DNA from: Dryas octopetala
Taxonomy: Eukaryota > Streptophyta > Magnoliopsida > Rosales > Rosaceae
Assembly (NCBI GenBank): GCA_963921425.1
Contig: OY992833.1
Location: 11,325,738 to 11,389,737 of the forward strand
Reading direction: 5' to 3'
Length of the DNA stretch: 64,000 nt
Each line of letters begins with the position of its first letter. The stretch's first letter is position 1. The notes under the pieces are model-generated. The model was not told the origin of the DNA. It made no database searches and worked only from the letters and a program-made list of their open reading frames with translations. Both the position numbers and the translations under genes were made by a program. Below, one piece after another: positions 12,616-23,937 of this stretch.

Positions 12616-13818
12616 TTACACAGAACATTTGGTTTCCCTGCTCAACCTTGAAGGCAATGTATTGATTCTGCGAACACCCTCGTTGTATCTTTGCTTTAAT
12701 TCCACCTTTGATGCTCTTGATCCTGAGCTGGACACTAGTCTTCTCTTACACCCTTCTTTGAAATCCATGTTCCTACCATGGCGTCTAAATGCAATCAAAT
12801 TTGGTGGAGTTCCAAAAGCTATGTTCTTCCGAGGTGACATGGAAAAATAATTCAAAGTTGCTTCAGAATTCCAATCAACTTTCCGTTCAAATGGCCAGAA
12901 AAGTGGTTCATCAGTATTCAAATCTTCCAAGTCTGCAGCTTCAGAAGCAAGTTCTGATGAAAAACCATATCCTGGTTTTGCAGTTTGAGCTTCAATGGCA
13001 GTAGAAACACCATACATAGATGACCAAACTTCATGATCCCAACCACTCTTGTAAGATGGGCTGGGAAAATCGGATGGAAGACAATCAAACCCTGGATCTG
13101 TATCTGGAATCAATCTGTAATCATCCCCATCAAGATTCAATAAAGATACCTGGTAACATGTTCTCTCCGAATCTAAAATCTCAAAACAACTAGATTCGGT
13201 GCTAAGAGGAGTTGAAGAGTTTCCACAACTTGTGGAGTCTTCACAGAACTCCACACTCTCAGAATGGGTTACAGAGGAATCCCTTGCATTTGGATCATTT
13301 GTAGCTGAACTAAGGAGCCAAGTAACTACATTTTCATCCTTCACATCTCTCTGTATGTTCTTTTCTTCATTTGGAAAAGTTCTCTGAATACGCAAATTAG
13401 ATGCCTCGTCCATAGGGTTTGTTATTGCCAGCAATGACAACCATGAAGGTAGCAACAATTCATCAACTGAGGGGTGACATGAATCAGACCACCTATACTC
13501 TCTAAAAAAGGCAGAAGGTGACGAACAATCTGAAGACAACCACATAGACTCTTTATCATCAAAGCATCTCTCTGTACCAAATTGTTTATCAAGATCAAGA
13601 TCTTCTGTTGATTGGAAGAAAGCAGTAGCCCTCTTGCTGCTTTTGTGTATAGGACTTGGTTTTGTTATTCGTAATCTAATGGGTACATTTTGAGCACCAA
13701 TTAATCTTAGTCTAAAATACTTTTCTTCTCTTTGGTCAAAGGTACTCTTCTTTGTTTGTGATAAAGAGGAAACCCTTTTCACAATATCACAGTAGCTATC
13801 TGTTCCATCGAATGTCAT
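12616..13818 (-). CDS. Uncharacterised plant protein, 400 residues
   Basis: A single uninterrupted frame of 400 codons, much longer than chance expectation in this AT-rich sequence. I do not recognise the family. It is rich in Ser, Asp and Glu in the middle (residues 90-300), which suggests a largely disordered protein with many possible phosphorylation sites. The basic C-terminal third contains SMSPRKNIAFGTPP, IAFRRHGRNMDF and KEGCKRRLVSSSGSRASK, which could hold a nuclear localisation signal. The aromatic-rich segment EPLFWPFERKVDWN at about residues 305-318 may be a conserved short motif. I see no signal peptide, membrane segment or catalytic motif. The start at 13818 is chosen because CAG, a plausible splice acceptor, ends two bases upstream of the ATG. 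A nuclear regulatory role is possible but only inferred from composition. Confidence 0.7.
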   Translation of the reverse strand: MTFDGTDSYCDIVKRVSSLSQTKKSTFDQREEKYFRLRLIGAQNVPIRLRITKPSPIHKSSKRATAFFQSTEDLDLDKQFGTERCFDDKESMWLSSDCSSPSAFFREYRWSDSCHPSVDELLLPSWLSLLAITNPMDEASNLRIQRTFPNEEKNIQRDVKDENVVTWLLSSATNDPNARDSSVTHSESVEFCEDSTSCGNSSTPLSTESSCFEILDSERTCYQVSLLNLDGDDYRLIPDTDPGFDCLPSDFPSPSYKSGWDHEVWSSMYGVSTAIEAQTAKPGYGFSSELASEAADLEDLNTDEPLFWPFERKVDWNSEATLNYFSMSPRKNIAFGTPPNLIAFRRHGRNMDFKEGCKRRLVSSSGSRASKVELKQRYNEGVRRINTLPSRLSRETKCSV

Positions 13819-14530
13819 TCTGCTTGAGTTTCAGTAATGATCACTGTCACCATAAAATGACTCATTATAGGTAAGGACAACCACCAACAACGAAAGAGAG
13901 GAAAGATGAGGGAAAGATCAAGGAAGTCTTCTAAGTCCAGCAATCACAGAAGAATTTGAAACAAGCCAACAAATATAAATCATGCAAAGGGAACAAAAGT
14001 GACAAAAGGGCCCAACTGAGTTCCTCAAAATTTGAGAGATATACATAGAATATGAATTGATCTTACATTGTCAATATGATAAAATGATTTAAGAAATTAA
14101 AGCTTCCAACTTAGAGCATTTTAATTGATAATTATGCACCACATAGAACAGTTAGCAAAACCGGTAGGTACCGCAAGTCAAAAACTTGAATTAAGGAATG
14201 AAATATCTAATTCAAACATAAAATGTCAAAACAGAAATCAACAACTTAGGATCATGGGAATAAAATAAGTGAACAAGAAGGTTACAAAAGTGTTGCACTA
14301 AACATTGGGGTGAAATCAATCATCAATGTAACCACACAAATTGCAGGTCTTAAAAAGAAATATTCAAACACAGAGGGACGTGATTAATGGATTCCAGCCA
14401 AAAGTGAATCAAATTCTCATGAAAATTAACATGAAACCTGATGGCCTAATATGTCAACTTCAAGTAGGAAATTTGACCCGATCATATGATCTAATTTCTA
14501 AAACATAGGCGTGGCCTAGATAAATCCTTA

Positions 14531-15513
14531 GCCTCGTTGATGCATAGGATTAGATTGGATATTTAAGTAACATCGACACTCCTGGGGGGGTGGAGTGTCA
14601 GGTGTCGGACATGACACGACATGCTCCAACATGCCTACCATACGTGTCCGAAACGAAGGTAGAAGTGTCAGTTGACTTTCTTACAAATTTGACTTTCCGA
14701 TATGCCGATGACATGCCAGGACATGGGAGGGACACAAACAAGGACATGGCAGGGGTAGATTTGCAATTTTTTAAACAAAACTCAGGCGTCCAATTGTTAA
14801 ACGGCTAGATTCATATATATCCAAGGAAAAAATGAAGGGTGTCTTTTAATTTAAAGGAAGAATATGGGAAGAAAATGGGAAGAAAATGCATTAGCCATAA
14901 GGGGAAACTTATCCCTACTAATCCCACCATTTTTGTGGGGATTGAAAGGGATAAGTCTCCCCCTATGACTAAGCTATCTTCTTCCTATCTTCTTCCTTCC
15001 AGTTAACCTATCCACTCTAATCCTATGCATTAAACCTAGCCATTTAACCTATCCAATCTTCAAGTTAACCTATCTAATCCAATCCTATGCATTTTCTTCC
15101 CATCTTCTTCTTCTTTCAAGATGAATACACATGAATCTAGGGCTGGCATTTTTTATTGAATTATCGAAAAAAACCGCTTACCGAGCCGATCCAAACCGAT
15201 CGGTTCGGTTATATTTGTGTCTTTTCAGTTTCGATTGGCGAAATGAAACGAACTGAATCGCCACCATCAGTGGTTGGAAACAGTATGCAAAACCACCCAC
15301 TCGAAACACCAAAACCCCGAACCGCACCTCCAATACCGCCGACCGAACCCGAAAATGTTAGTAACCAATAGCCTTCGGTTCGGCGGCGGTTGCGTTTTGT
15401 GGCATCCGACAAATGTCAGTTCGGTGGTCGGTCATGGGGTTTCAGTTTGGTAACCGAACCGATTCCACCCCTAATTTAATTTATCTAATCCAATCATATG
15501 CATCAAACGAAGC
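14531..15513. mobile_element. Composite Tourist-like MITE with nested insertions
   Basis: The left terminus GCCTCGTTGATGCATAGGAT and the right terminus (15491-15513, ATGCATCAAACGAAGC at the edge) are inverted repeats related to those of the 285-bp element at 2852-3136. Internal blocks (GAAGGGTGTCTTTTAATTTAAAGG at about 14833, GGGATAAGT near 14950) also match that element. The length is inflated to about 980 bp by extra sequence: a GC-richer block at 14580-14810, repeated copies of the AACCTATCCAATCTT arm (15000-15090), and a separate inserted unit at about 15137-15473. Confidence 0.6.
15137..15473. mobile_element. Small nested MITE, possibly hAT-like
   Basis: This segment starts TAGGGCTGGCATTTTTTATT and ends GATTCCACCCCTAA, giving short terminal inverted repeats of the TAGGG(G/C)TGG type. 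The interior has several CGGTTCGG words. It lies inside the composite Tourist-like element. No clear target duplication is visible, so the superfamily is tentative. Confidence 0.4.
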
Positions 15514-16159
15514 TTCAAGATCACTGCAAACATTCTTTTAATCACAACACACGAATCACAGGTGCAATTTTATATAAATAATAAAATGTAATTATGACAA
15601 ATAGAGTCCAAATTTATTACTTAACATGATTAATTGCAACACGAATTTGTAAGATTATACTTAACAATCAAACACAAATTTGTAGAATTATCCAAATACT
15701 AAACATTTTAGCAGATTTCAAACTTCAATCTTCAATATAGCTCTCTGATCCAATTTCTATTTCTTTTATACAATTCTACAAGTCAAGTCACAATGTAGTT
15801 AGCATGATTATAATCAGAAAAAATGTTTTAGATCAAAATTTATAGCCACACAATTGAAATTTACCATTGAACCCCAAAACAAGGTAACTAAAAAAATATG
15901 CAACATCAAGAAACTGAAAGTACAAATGTTTGAAGGCATCTAATTAGAAACCCAAGATGATGGCCATAAAACTTAGAAACCAAAAAATATAAAAACAAAA
16001 AAGGACAATGAGAAAAGAAAGCTTTACCTTAATTTTGGCTCATCAACTGAGATAAACCCAAGAAATTTAGAAACCAAAAGCCGAGAATTTGGACGTATAT
16101 GAGAGAGAGGGTTTGTATGGGTTCTTTGAAAAGCCAAAGGAGTATGCGAAATGATAAAT

Positions 16160-18900
16160 ATGGGACTCTTAGAAGAAAAGAACAAAAAGGATAAATATGG
16201 GACGCTATAATGTTGCAGAAAATGTTCGGTGTTTATTTCTAGACACTGAAAATAGAGGTACCCAAATTGGAGAAATGGCGCGTTTAGTCGTTAGTCGTTT
16301 GGAGGGGTGGAGATCAGAAGAAAAAAAAAACAGGGAAAAGAAAATGATGCCAATGGCCTTGTAACCATTATTAATTTTAGAATTAATTACAATTTTTTCT
16401 TTTTTTCAAAATTTAAGGGATATTTCAAGTTAGTATAGGAAGTACGAATCTTTAAAATCTTTTATATACTATTACACCAAAGCCCAATGAACCATGGCTC
16501 ATTTTAAGTAATTCGTCGTGCAATTCTACGAAAATATTACAAGATCAACAAAGATATATACATGGTCCTATACTCCCATCAACCAAACAAAAGCAAAAAA
16601 GTGACAAAGCTTGTACAAAGATGAGTCTTAAGCAACAAAGAGAAAAAGGGGTTATGACTAAGAGGAAACAAGTACTTAACGAAACTTTATGTACACTATA
16701 TCTTGCGTTGCCTATAAATTGTGGTTGTCAAGGACAGGAATATATACAACTTCACAATTTTCTATTTTAACAATTCATCTGGTTGCCATATTGACATACA
16801 TTCCTTGCGTGGTACGGTAATGGTAGCTTTAGTTTCCTCTTTCAAGGCCAACCATGACTAAGAGGCAGGGAAGATATCTAGCTACTAATTAGATATATAT
16901 ACATACAACATAAGAGAACCTACTTATAGTTCATTGGATGAACCAGATCTCAATAATAGCCCTTGGATACAATTTTGATCTAATGGCTCAGATACCTCCA
17001 CGTTTTCTGCAGCACCGGTGCGGCTGCAGCATTGTAGAATTTGGCCAATTTATCTTCATGTTGATTAACTGGCTTAAGAAACATGTACATTGTAGACAAG
17101 TCAAACGATTTGCTGGTTGAATACAGCAAATTCTAACACAAAATGACCAAAAATATAAAATTTGAAAGAAGGTTGAAACAATCCTAATCTTTATATTTTC
17201 TATTTCTCTAATTCATTATCAATCGTATGAATATACTACTGAGAAAGACCAGAAGGACCACCATCGGTTTTAGGGCCTTTGCCTGAAGTTGGGCTTACAG
17301 GGAAGATGTTGGGTGTGTGTGTGTGTATGGGGTGAGGTTAGGATTGGGATGGAGTAAAAATGTGGCATAAGTTAATTTGGTTCGTAATTGGGTGCCAATG
17401 CCAAATTTCCAAGTATAGGTGGGGTAGGGAGGATGTGTGGAGGAAAGAATAGTGAGGGTGGGGAAAGGGGAGGAATGGTGGATAGTGGTACGTTAATTAT
17501 AGTGGATCTGAATAACTCTGAAGAGGGAACAGACTAACAGAGTGGATTTATTTATTTTTTTGTATTTTCTTTTATAATTGAAAGTTTTTAAGATTTGTAA
17601 AAAATGGTTAAAATGATGTTTATAAAAAATGATGTTTATAAAATGAATATATGACATGAAAATTCCATGTCATTGAGTAAGTTTTTATATTCTTATTTGA
17701 GTAAGTTTTACATTTTATTAAAAATAATTATTAGGGTCAAGTAAGCAAATAGGGTGGTTATACTTAGAAGTACATTTTCTTTAAGAATTTTAAATGCTAT
17801 ATCACATGATTTGACAAAAATGCCTTTGGAGTAAACAAAAAATTTGACAAAATTGGACAATAGGTGTCACATTGTCACACGGAGATGAGATTGGGTGGTA
17901 AATTGTAGATTTTTTAGTTTTTTTTGGTAAACTTGCACATACTAATATTCTGGTAGTATTAATGCAGAAAAGCCAAATGATAATGCCAAAGCAAAATACA
18001 TTTAATAGTCACATTAATAAAGCACATTATGTGGTGTTTTAAATTACTAAGGTGAATGTTATCTACCTTTAATTAATTTTTTATATAGATAATTTTTACA
18101 TACTGTTCTAGAAAATGAACGATCTCGATCATTAAATTATGCTATGGACTATGAGAAATAAATAATAAGGTGGAATAAGAAGGTGGATAGGAGAAAATAG
18201 TTACCATTTCTCATTTAGTAACTGTGATAATGCAGACGCCAAAACTCACCAAGGGACTCATGTCCTATGCCGTATATATATCATAATGTTTCATAGATGT
18301 GACCCAAATGTGTCAAAACTAGTTGCATCCTCCTCTCACATTGCATAAATTAAGCAAAAGACTAAAGTAGTGGAGCCACTAATTACAGAAAAGTGAAAAG
18401 TCTAGTGGCTTCTATCATGCCATTCTTTATCTTGTCATGCATTATCAGTTAACCCATTTTAGTTCATTCGGGTTCTAACCCAATTCCAATTCAGTTACAA
18501 TTTGAAGAAATTAAACACACACTAAACCACGTTGCAAATCTAGTAAGACAAACTTTATATTGAGTATTTACCTACACTCAATATCCCGAATTCAAACCAC
18601 AGTACTCCCCAATATTGTTTGTTAAAAAAAAAAAATTATGGCTCCTCATTTAATCAGCACCATTATATAAAAATCATTGGGAAAAGACAAAAAATTATGG
18701 CTCATTTCAAGTAATTCGTCGAGCAATTATAGGAAAATATTACAAGATCAATCTCCTTATCTCAGTAGTCTTATATTCACATTAAATACATCTATGATCT
18801 ATCATAAAACAAGCTAGTGATCGAGATAGCAAATGCTTTAACAATTTGACACATTAAACACCAAAGCTAGTGAGAAAAAATCTATGTAATAATACGACAA
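16160..18900. other. Non-coding stretch with short dispersed duplications
   Basis: No gene is recognised. A block of about 65 bp at 16494-16560 (GGCTCATTTTAAGTAATTCG onward) recurs at 18688-18755, and the adjoining words ACACCAAAGCCCAA at 16472 recur at 20029, upstream of the resistance-gene relic. A GT microsatellite lies at 17312-17326. A possible degenerate SINE with an A-tail ends at about 18638. Confidence 0.4.
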
Positions 18901-18906
18901 GCTAGG

Positions 18907-19960
18907 TGTTTGTGGATAAACCCACACCGATCCAACAGCCAATCATGGCTGGACACGTGGCCGGTCAAACCCAACTTCAGTGTTTGACTTCTCAGTGGTC
19001 AAACTTTGACCTCCACATCATCACAGCTCGGCACTTCCTCTGTCAGCTCAGGTCGGATCGCCACGCTGAGTCCTTCGTGCCCGGCCCGACCCGAACCGAT
19101 GATCTTCCAAAGGATTGAGTGTTCATCTTTTCACAGTCGTCTCGGTTCGGCTCGGCTCGGCGCGGAAAGAACCTCCTTTCGAGTTCTAGCGTCAACCAGT
19201 TATGACTCGGAAGGACCCCTATCTACTGGATCGGTTCGGTTAGGAATCCCATGTCCGATCCGATCACATATGGGCTTCATGTATACACATAAGAACATGT
19301 GTTCGGGTCGGCTCGGCTTCCCGCCGCCATTCCAAGAAAGATCACGTTGGGATGAACCGCCACACTTAAATGCACCTGACAAAGGTCTTCTGACAAAAGA
19401 GACTTCCCAGCTCACATTCATGACTATTGAGGCAGTTCACCTGAATCTTCCATACTTGCATTGAATGCAGCATTGAATGCAAAGGAGGTGGGTAGCTGTG
19501 CATGCCACTGTTCACGACCGAACGCGTGGATCTTTCTCAATCAGCCAACCACATGCAGGTAACTTACTCATCGCAATCTCCTTTGCCTATATATACCAAC
19601 TTATATGTGCAAAATGGGGGATCTAGCTATCAACCTCTCACCAGACAAACATTTACGCAAGACTTTCACTCACCCAAGAGTATACCCAACTTGCTGAGAA
19701 TAAACCCAGAACATTTACCTTGTTCTTCTTTTTCTCCCAAAGTTCATCCTTTGTTCTTCCTCATCTACTTTCAAACACCATCAAACACATATCACTGACT
19801 TCATCATCGGAGCGTGTTTGGCTGGTACCACACCGGTCCATCTCCTTTGATCTTGTTTCTCTTACATGAAGATCTCACGTCATCATCCAGCAAGACTTCA
19901 GATCAGCCAAGTCATCATTTCTAAGTTGTTGCATCTATCTTACGGAAATTTGCATCAACA
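18907..19960 (+). mobile_element. Solo LTR of an LTR retrotransposon
   Basis: A 1054-bp unit begins TGTTTGTGGA and ends GCATCAACA, so it has the TG...CA and TGTT...AACA borders expected of an LTR. It is flanked by CTAGG (18902-18906) and CTAAG (19961-19965), a 5-bp target duplication with one mismatch. A TATA-like CTATATATA lies near 19588. There is no internal coding domain and no second LTR, so unequal recombination probably left a solo LTR. Open frames within it (19006-19464 and others) are incidental. Whether it is Copia or Gypsy cannot be decided. Confidence 0.7.
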
Positions 19961-20328
19961 CTAAGAGTTTTTATATGTGTGCAATAAGAGGATGGCAGAT
20001 GTATGAATTCACAATGCATATATGCTTTTACACCAAAGCCCAAGGAACCATGTGACAGTAATGTGGGGCCACCAATAATGGATTATTTTAACTTCGCTTT
20101 CTTTTTTTCATTTGACAGAAGCACAACTTGTAACCTTGCTTGCTTTGCTTATTTATGGACTTCAATGTTTGCAGAGACTGAGAGGAAAAGCAATTATATG
20201 ATTAAAGTTGAGATATATAGTTGCGTCCCTTAATTATTATCTTGACACCAGAAAGACATACTTGTGCGTCTTCTATCTTGAACGATCCAATTTGTTTACT
20301 TGTGCACTATTCTGCTCGATCTTTAAGT

Positions 20329-21059
20329 ATGGAAGGAAATATGTTAGAAATTGTGTTTACTTTTTCTGTGGAGGGAATACTGAAGAAGGTGGGTTCAGTT
20401 GCTGCTCAAGAACTCAGTCTTGCATGGGGATTCAAAGCAGAGTTAAGGAAACTCACTAAATCAGTATCCAGCATTCAAGGTTTCTTAGTTGATGTTGACC
20501 AAATCAACTATGAATTCTCTGCCGTAAAGTGGAGCTCCAAAACCATATCAAGAGAAAGGTACTCAACTTCTTCTCTCTCTCCAATCCCATTTTATTTCGT
20601 CAACAAATAGCACATAAAATTCAGAAAATCAACAAATCTTTTCATAAAACAATATGGATGTTAGAATCTCTCAACCCAACAAAATCCGGGATAAGAGTAA
20701 CTCAGGAAGCATTGATCAAAACCCTCCAAGAAGAGTTGGCAGGGAAAAAATATCTTTTGATACTCGATGACGTTTGGAATGAAGACACTCATAAATGGAA
20801 CACTTTGATCAATTGTTTGTCAGCTCTCAATTCTGCTAAGGGATGCACCATCATTGTCACCACCCGCAATGCAAAAGTTGCATCAATCACGGAAACGCTT
20901 CCTAGCAGTAAGTGTGATTTAAAATTTCTATCTGATGATCAATGTTGGTCCATTATAAAGGGTAGAGCATTTTCACATGGTAGTGCTCCAAAAGACGATT
21001 TAGAGAGAATTGGAAGAGAGATTGCTGAAAAATGTGGAGGTGTACCATTGGTGGCAAAG
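20329..21059 (+). pseudogene. CC-NB-ARC (CNL) resistance gene, 5' part, with internal deletions
   Basis: The frame starts MEGNMLEIVFTFSVEGILKK and continues as an Rx_N-type coiled coil (GFKAELRKLTKSVSSIQGFL). After DVDQINYE a frameshift of about one base near 20516-20525 moves the coding frame to KVELQNHIKRKVLNFFSLSN. NB-ARC motifs follow in order: kinase 2 (KKYLLILDDVWNED), RNBS-B (GCTIIVTTRNAKVAS), RNBS-C (LKFLSDDQCWSII) and GLPL (CGGVPLVAK). The P-loop (GMGGxGKTT) and RNBS-A are absent: sequence jumps from AHKIQKINKSF straight to MLESLNPTKSG, a deletion of about 100 residues. Part of the coiled coil also seems missing. Intact members are intracellular NLR receptors that need the P-loop for nucleotide binding, so this copy is very unlikely to work. 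The exon ends AAG before GTATGT at 21059/21060, in the correct phase to join 48805. Confidence 0.85.
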
Positions 21060-21433
21060 GTATGTATATACTATTATATTATAGATTTAAAGTTAATTTA
21101 CACTGTTTTTTATTCTTATTTGTTATAATAAAGCTCCAATCCACAAGTTACTTGAATTTTTTCTCTTCTTCTTTTCTTTAATTTGTTCTTTGTTTTAAGC
21201 CATGCACGACTATATATAATTTTTTAATAGACACCTGTATAACTCTAATTAACAAAGTTCGTAGAATAAAAGAAAAGTTGGTCAAGGAGTTGTTCCTCAT
21301 TTACTTTTTATGTTATATTTGATGAGGATTAGCCCCTACAACCCCCAACACCACTTTTGAATGTAATACTAGAGTCTCGGCAAACGCATGCCAAGAGTCT
21401 TTCTATTAAAAAGAAATAAGAAGTTGGGTGTTT

Positions 21434-21696
21434 AGGCTTGTTTGACAGTGCTTTTAGAAGTTTTAAAAGTGCTTTCAAATAGTCAAAAGCACTTTTACTT
21501 ATGTTTGAAAAAAAAAATCGCCTTTGAATTATAAAAGCACTTGGAAGCGCTTCTTGAGGAAGCGCCACTTCCAAGTACATTCTTAACAAGCACTTGGATT
21601 TTTTTCAAAAAAATTTATGTATTTCTAACAAAAGTGCTTTAGCAAAAGCGCTACTGAGTAAAAGCGCTTCCTGCAGAAGCACTCCCAAACAAGCTA
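21434..21696. mobile_element. Small MITE with GCTTGTTTG termini
   Basis: The left end AGGCTTGTTTGACAGTGCTT and the right end (complement of TAGCTTGTTTGGGAGTGCTT) are inverted repeats. Internal AAAAGTGCTT and AAGCGCTT words repeat in both orientations. It lies in the CNL intron. A clean target duplication is not visible, so the class is uncertain. Confidence 0.6.
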
Positions 21697-21699
21697 GCC

Positions 21700-22500
21700 A
21701 TTCTAAAACTCTCCCAAAATTCTTTGCCATCTCAAAACTTTTCCAAAACTCCCTAAATATCACAAAACTCTCTCAACACGCCATGTCATCCTATAACTCT
21801 CCCAAAATCATACCCCACAATTGCAATAAAAAAATAATCACAGTAAAATACAATTAATAAAAAATAATTACAATAAAAAACAATTGCAATATATAAACAG
21901 TTACAGTCAGTTGTGAAATTACAATTAGTTTCAATTTTAGTGAAACTGATTCAATTCAATTTCAGTGAAACTAAATCGATTAAATTTTGATTCCCTTAAT
22001 TCAGCTTCTGTGAATCGATCACTGAAACTAAATCAACCACGTTAAGCTAGCTGCCGGATTTGCCGAAAAACAGCAGAGCAATTCACTACTATAAAGTATC
22101 GATCCTCCATCTACAGTGATAGGATGGTCAAGGTGACTACACTGTAAAGCTTGGCTCAATGAGAGGAATCAACCCATGGTAGTATCACAACACCACATGA
22201 AAAATCTAATCGTCATCGTGAACCCATCAGCTTCTCTCCTTCTAATCGCCTTCTACGGTGGTCAACTAGAGCATCGGAGTACACCTTTGTGACATCCCTG
22301 GTGGTCTGATGTCTCGCTGCTCTGAAAAAGATGGATCTTCAAAGAAGACCATCGGATCTATCAAGCCTCGATCCACAACTTTGACTGGGCTTTTGGGAAA
22401 TCATGTATATAGGAAGGAAGAAGGGAATGAAGCGAGTCGATTATTGTTGGTCTCGTCGGCATCGGCCATTGGACGATCGAGGATTGGCGAAAATGGAGGG
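21700..22500. other. Repeat segment with CAGTGAAACTGAA words
   Basis: AT-rich sequence with repeated AATTACAATTA and TTCAGTGAAACTGAA-like words (21895-22035) resembles the segment at 52190-52630. Some GC-richer sequence follows (22080-22500), with a frame at 22309-22518 that I cannot link to any family. It is probably part of an old transposable element. Confidence 0.4.
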
Positions 22501-22512
22501 ATGAGTGAGAGA

Positions 22513-22515
<3 letters not shown>

Positions 22516-22586
<71 letters not shown>
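22516..22586. repeat. GA microsatellite with a GAGT tail
   Basis: About 35 GA units are followed by GAGT units to about 22615. The serine/leucine-rich open frame on the minus strand here is an artefact of the repeat. Confidence 0.95.
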
Positions 22587-22588
<2 letters not shown>

Positions 22589-22853
22589 GTGAGTGAGTGA
22601 GTGAGTGAGTGAGTGGGCAAAATGGAAATTAAAATAATTAAAAAAGCCAGAATTGGGTCTATGTATGTTCACTAGGGGGTTTTGGGAAATATTCAAGTGT
22701 AAATAGGGGATTAGGAATTAAGTATTATTTGGAGGGGGTTTTGAATTAACCTAGTTCCAAAATGGGGGTGATCGATTTTTTTTTTTTTTTGTTTGAAAAA
22801 ATGGGGGTTATTTGAATTCAAAATTTTGTTTATAGAAAATAAAAGATAAAGGT

Positions 22854-22856
<3 letters not shown>

Positions 22857-22926
<70 letters not shown>
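22857..22926. repeat. Second long GA microsatellite
   Basis: About 35 uninterrupted GA units, only 270 bp from the first GA tract and in the same orientation. Confidence 0.95.
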
Positions 22927-22929
<3 letters not shown>

Positions 22930-23344
22930 CTCTAATTAGTTGGCGGACGATAACTGTAGTTAGTGGGTTTTTTTAATTTTTTAATTTTTAGTTTTATTTA
23001 GATGACTTTTACCAATTTAAATTTTTTAAATAAACTTTTTTTAATGGTTTTATTTAGAGGTCCATTAATTTTAACTATTAAACTTCAATAACTTTTTAGT
23101 TTAGGTACCAAAATTAAATAGCATTTTAGATTAGGTACTAGTTGAAAAGTCAAACAAATTAATAAAGTAAAAGATATTAGAATTTACAAATATTACATCA
23201 CATGCCACTACAATAAAAAAATATTACATTAATTTATACTATATTGTATTAAAAAAAAATCAATTCAGTCACAACTTAATTGTGATTGTCTTGGTAAATT
23301 GAAAGAGACAACTCACACCACTATACTATATACACTACAAGGAA

Positions 23345-23745
23345 AAACACTTTAGGTGACGAACCTGTTTCGTTGCCCAAAGTAAAATTTCGTCGCCCAA
23401 ACTTTTGGGCGACGAAACAGCTTCGTCGAGAATTTTGTCGCCCAAACCATGACGCCCAAAGTCTTGGGCAACGAATCTATTATTTCCTTCGCCCAAAGAT
23501 ACATGGGGAGACGAACCAAACTCGTCTTCTGAGTTAACTTTGGGTGACGAATCACATGGTCGTTGCCCAAAGTCGCTTTGGGCGACGGAATTGGTTGTCG
23601 CTTAAAGTGACTTTGGGCGACGGAAATAATATGTTTGTCGCCCAAAGTCACTTTAAGCGACGACCAATTCCGTCGCCCAAAGCGACTTTGGGTGACGAAC
23701 TTATGCCTTTGTCAGGTTATGCGACTTTGGGTGACGAAAATATTG
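23345..23745. repeat. Subterminal GGGCGACGAA array, left side of CACTA-1
   Basis: Dense direct and inverted copies of TTTGGGCGACGAA and variants, spaced by roughly 10-30 bp. Arrays of this kind in CACTA elements bind the TnpA-class protein. The short frames crossing the array on both strands are not genes. Confidence 0.85.
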
Positions 23746-23937
23746 GTCTCCCAAATATTTTCTTAATTATTATTTTTTCTAATTTTTTATATTTACTTTT
23801 TTTTTTTTTATCCAAAACCTATATAATAGAACACAAATTAACACAATTATAAGTTTTTTTATTTAATACATTTGTATTAACACAAATTAGCAAAATTATA
23901 ATTTCATACAAAGTAGTAATAACCCTAATGGTCAATC

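Larger units (their letters stand above)
13821..16027 (-). other. Probable 5' UTR intron of the 400-residue protein gene
   Basis: A minus-strand donor (AATTAAG then GTAAAG) lies at 16028/16027, and an acceptor (CTCAAGCAG) ends at 13820, directly before the start codon. The interval contains no extended coding frame but does contain the composite MITE at 14531-15513. The first non-coding exon would run from 16028 to about 16100-16140, near a GA-rich stretch. This is inferred from splice signals only. Confidence 0.4.

Noticed and set aside
17200..17330. Minus-strand end reading GKGPKTDGGPSGLSQ then stop, like a secreted signalling-peptide tail
   Set aside because: No signal peptide or continuous frame lies upstream, and the match to CLE, CEP or PIP consensus motifs is poor.
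19006..19464. 152-residue frame with Arg/Ser-rich sequence
   Set aside because: It lies inside the solo LTR and has no domain.
22361..22696. Minus-strand frame encoding long Ser-Leu repeats
   Set aside because: It is a GA microsatellite read as CT; there is no protein domain.
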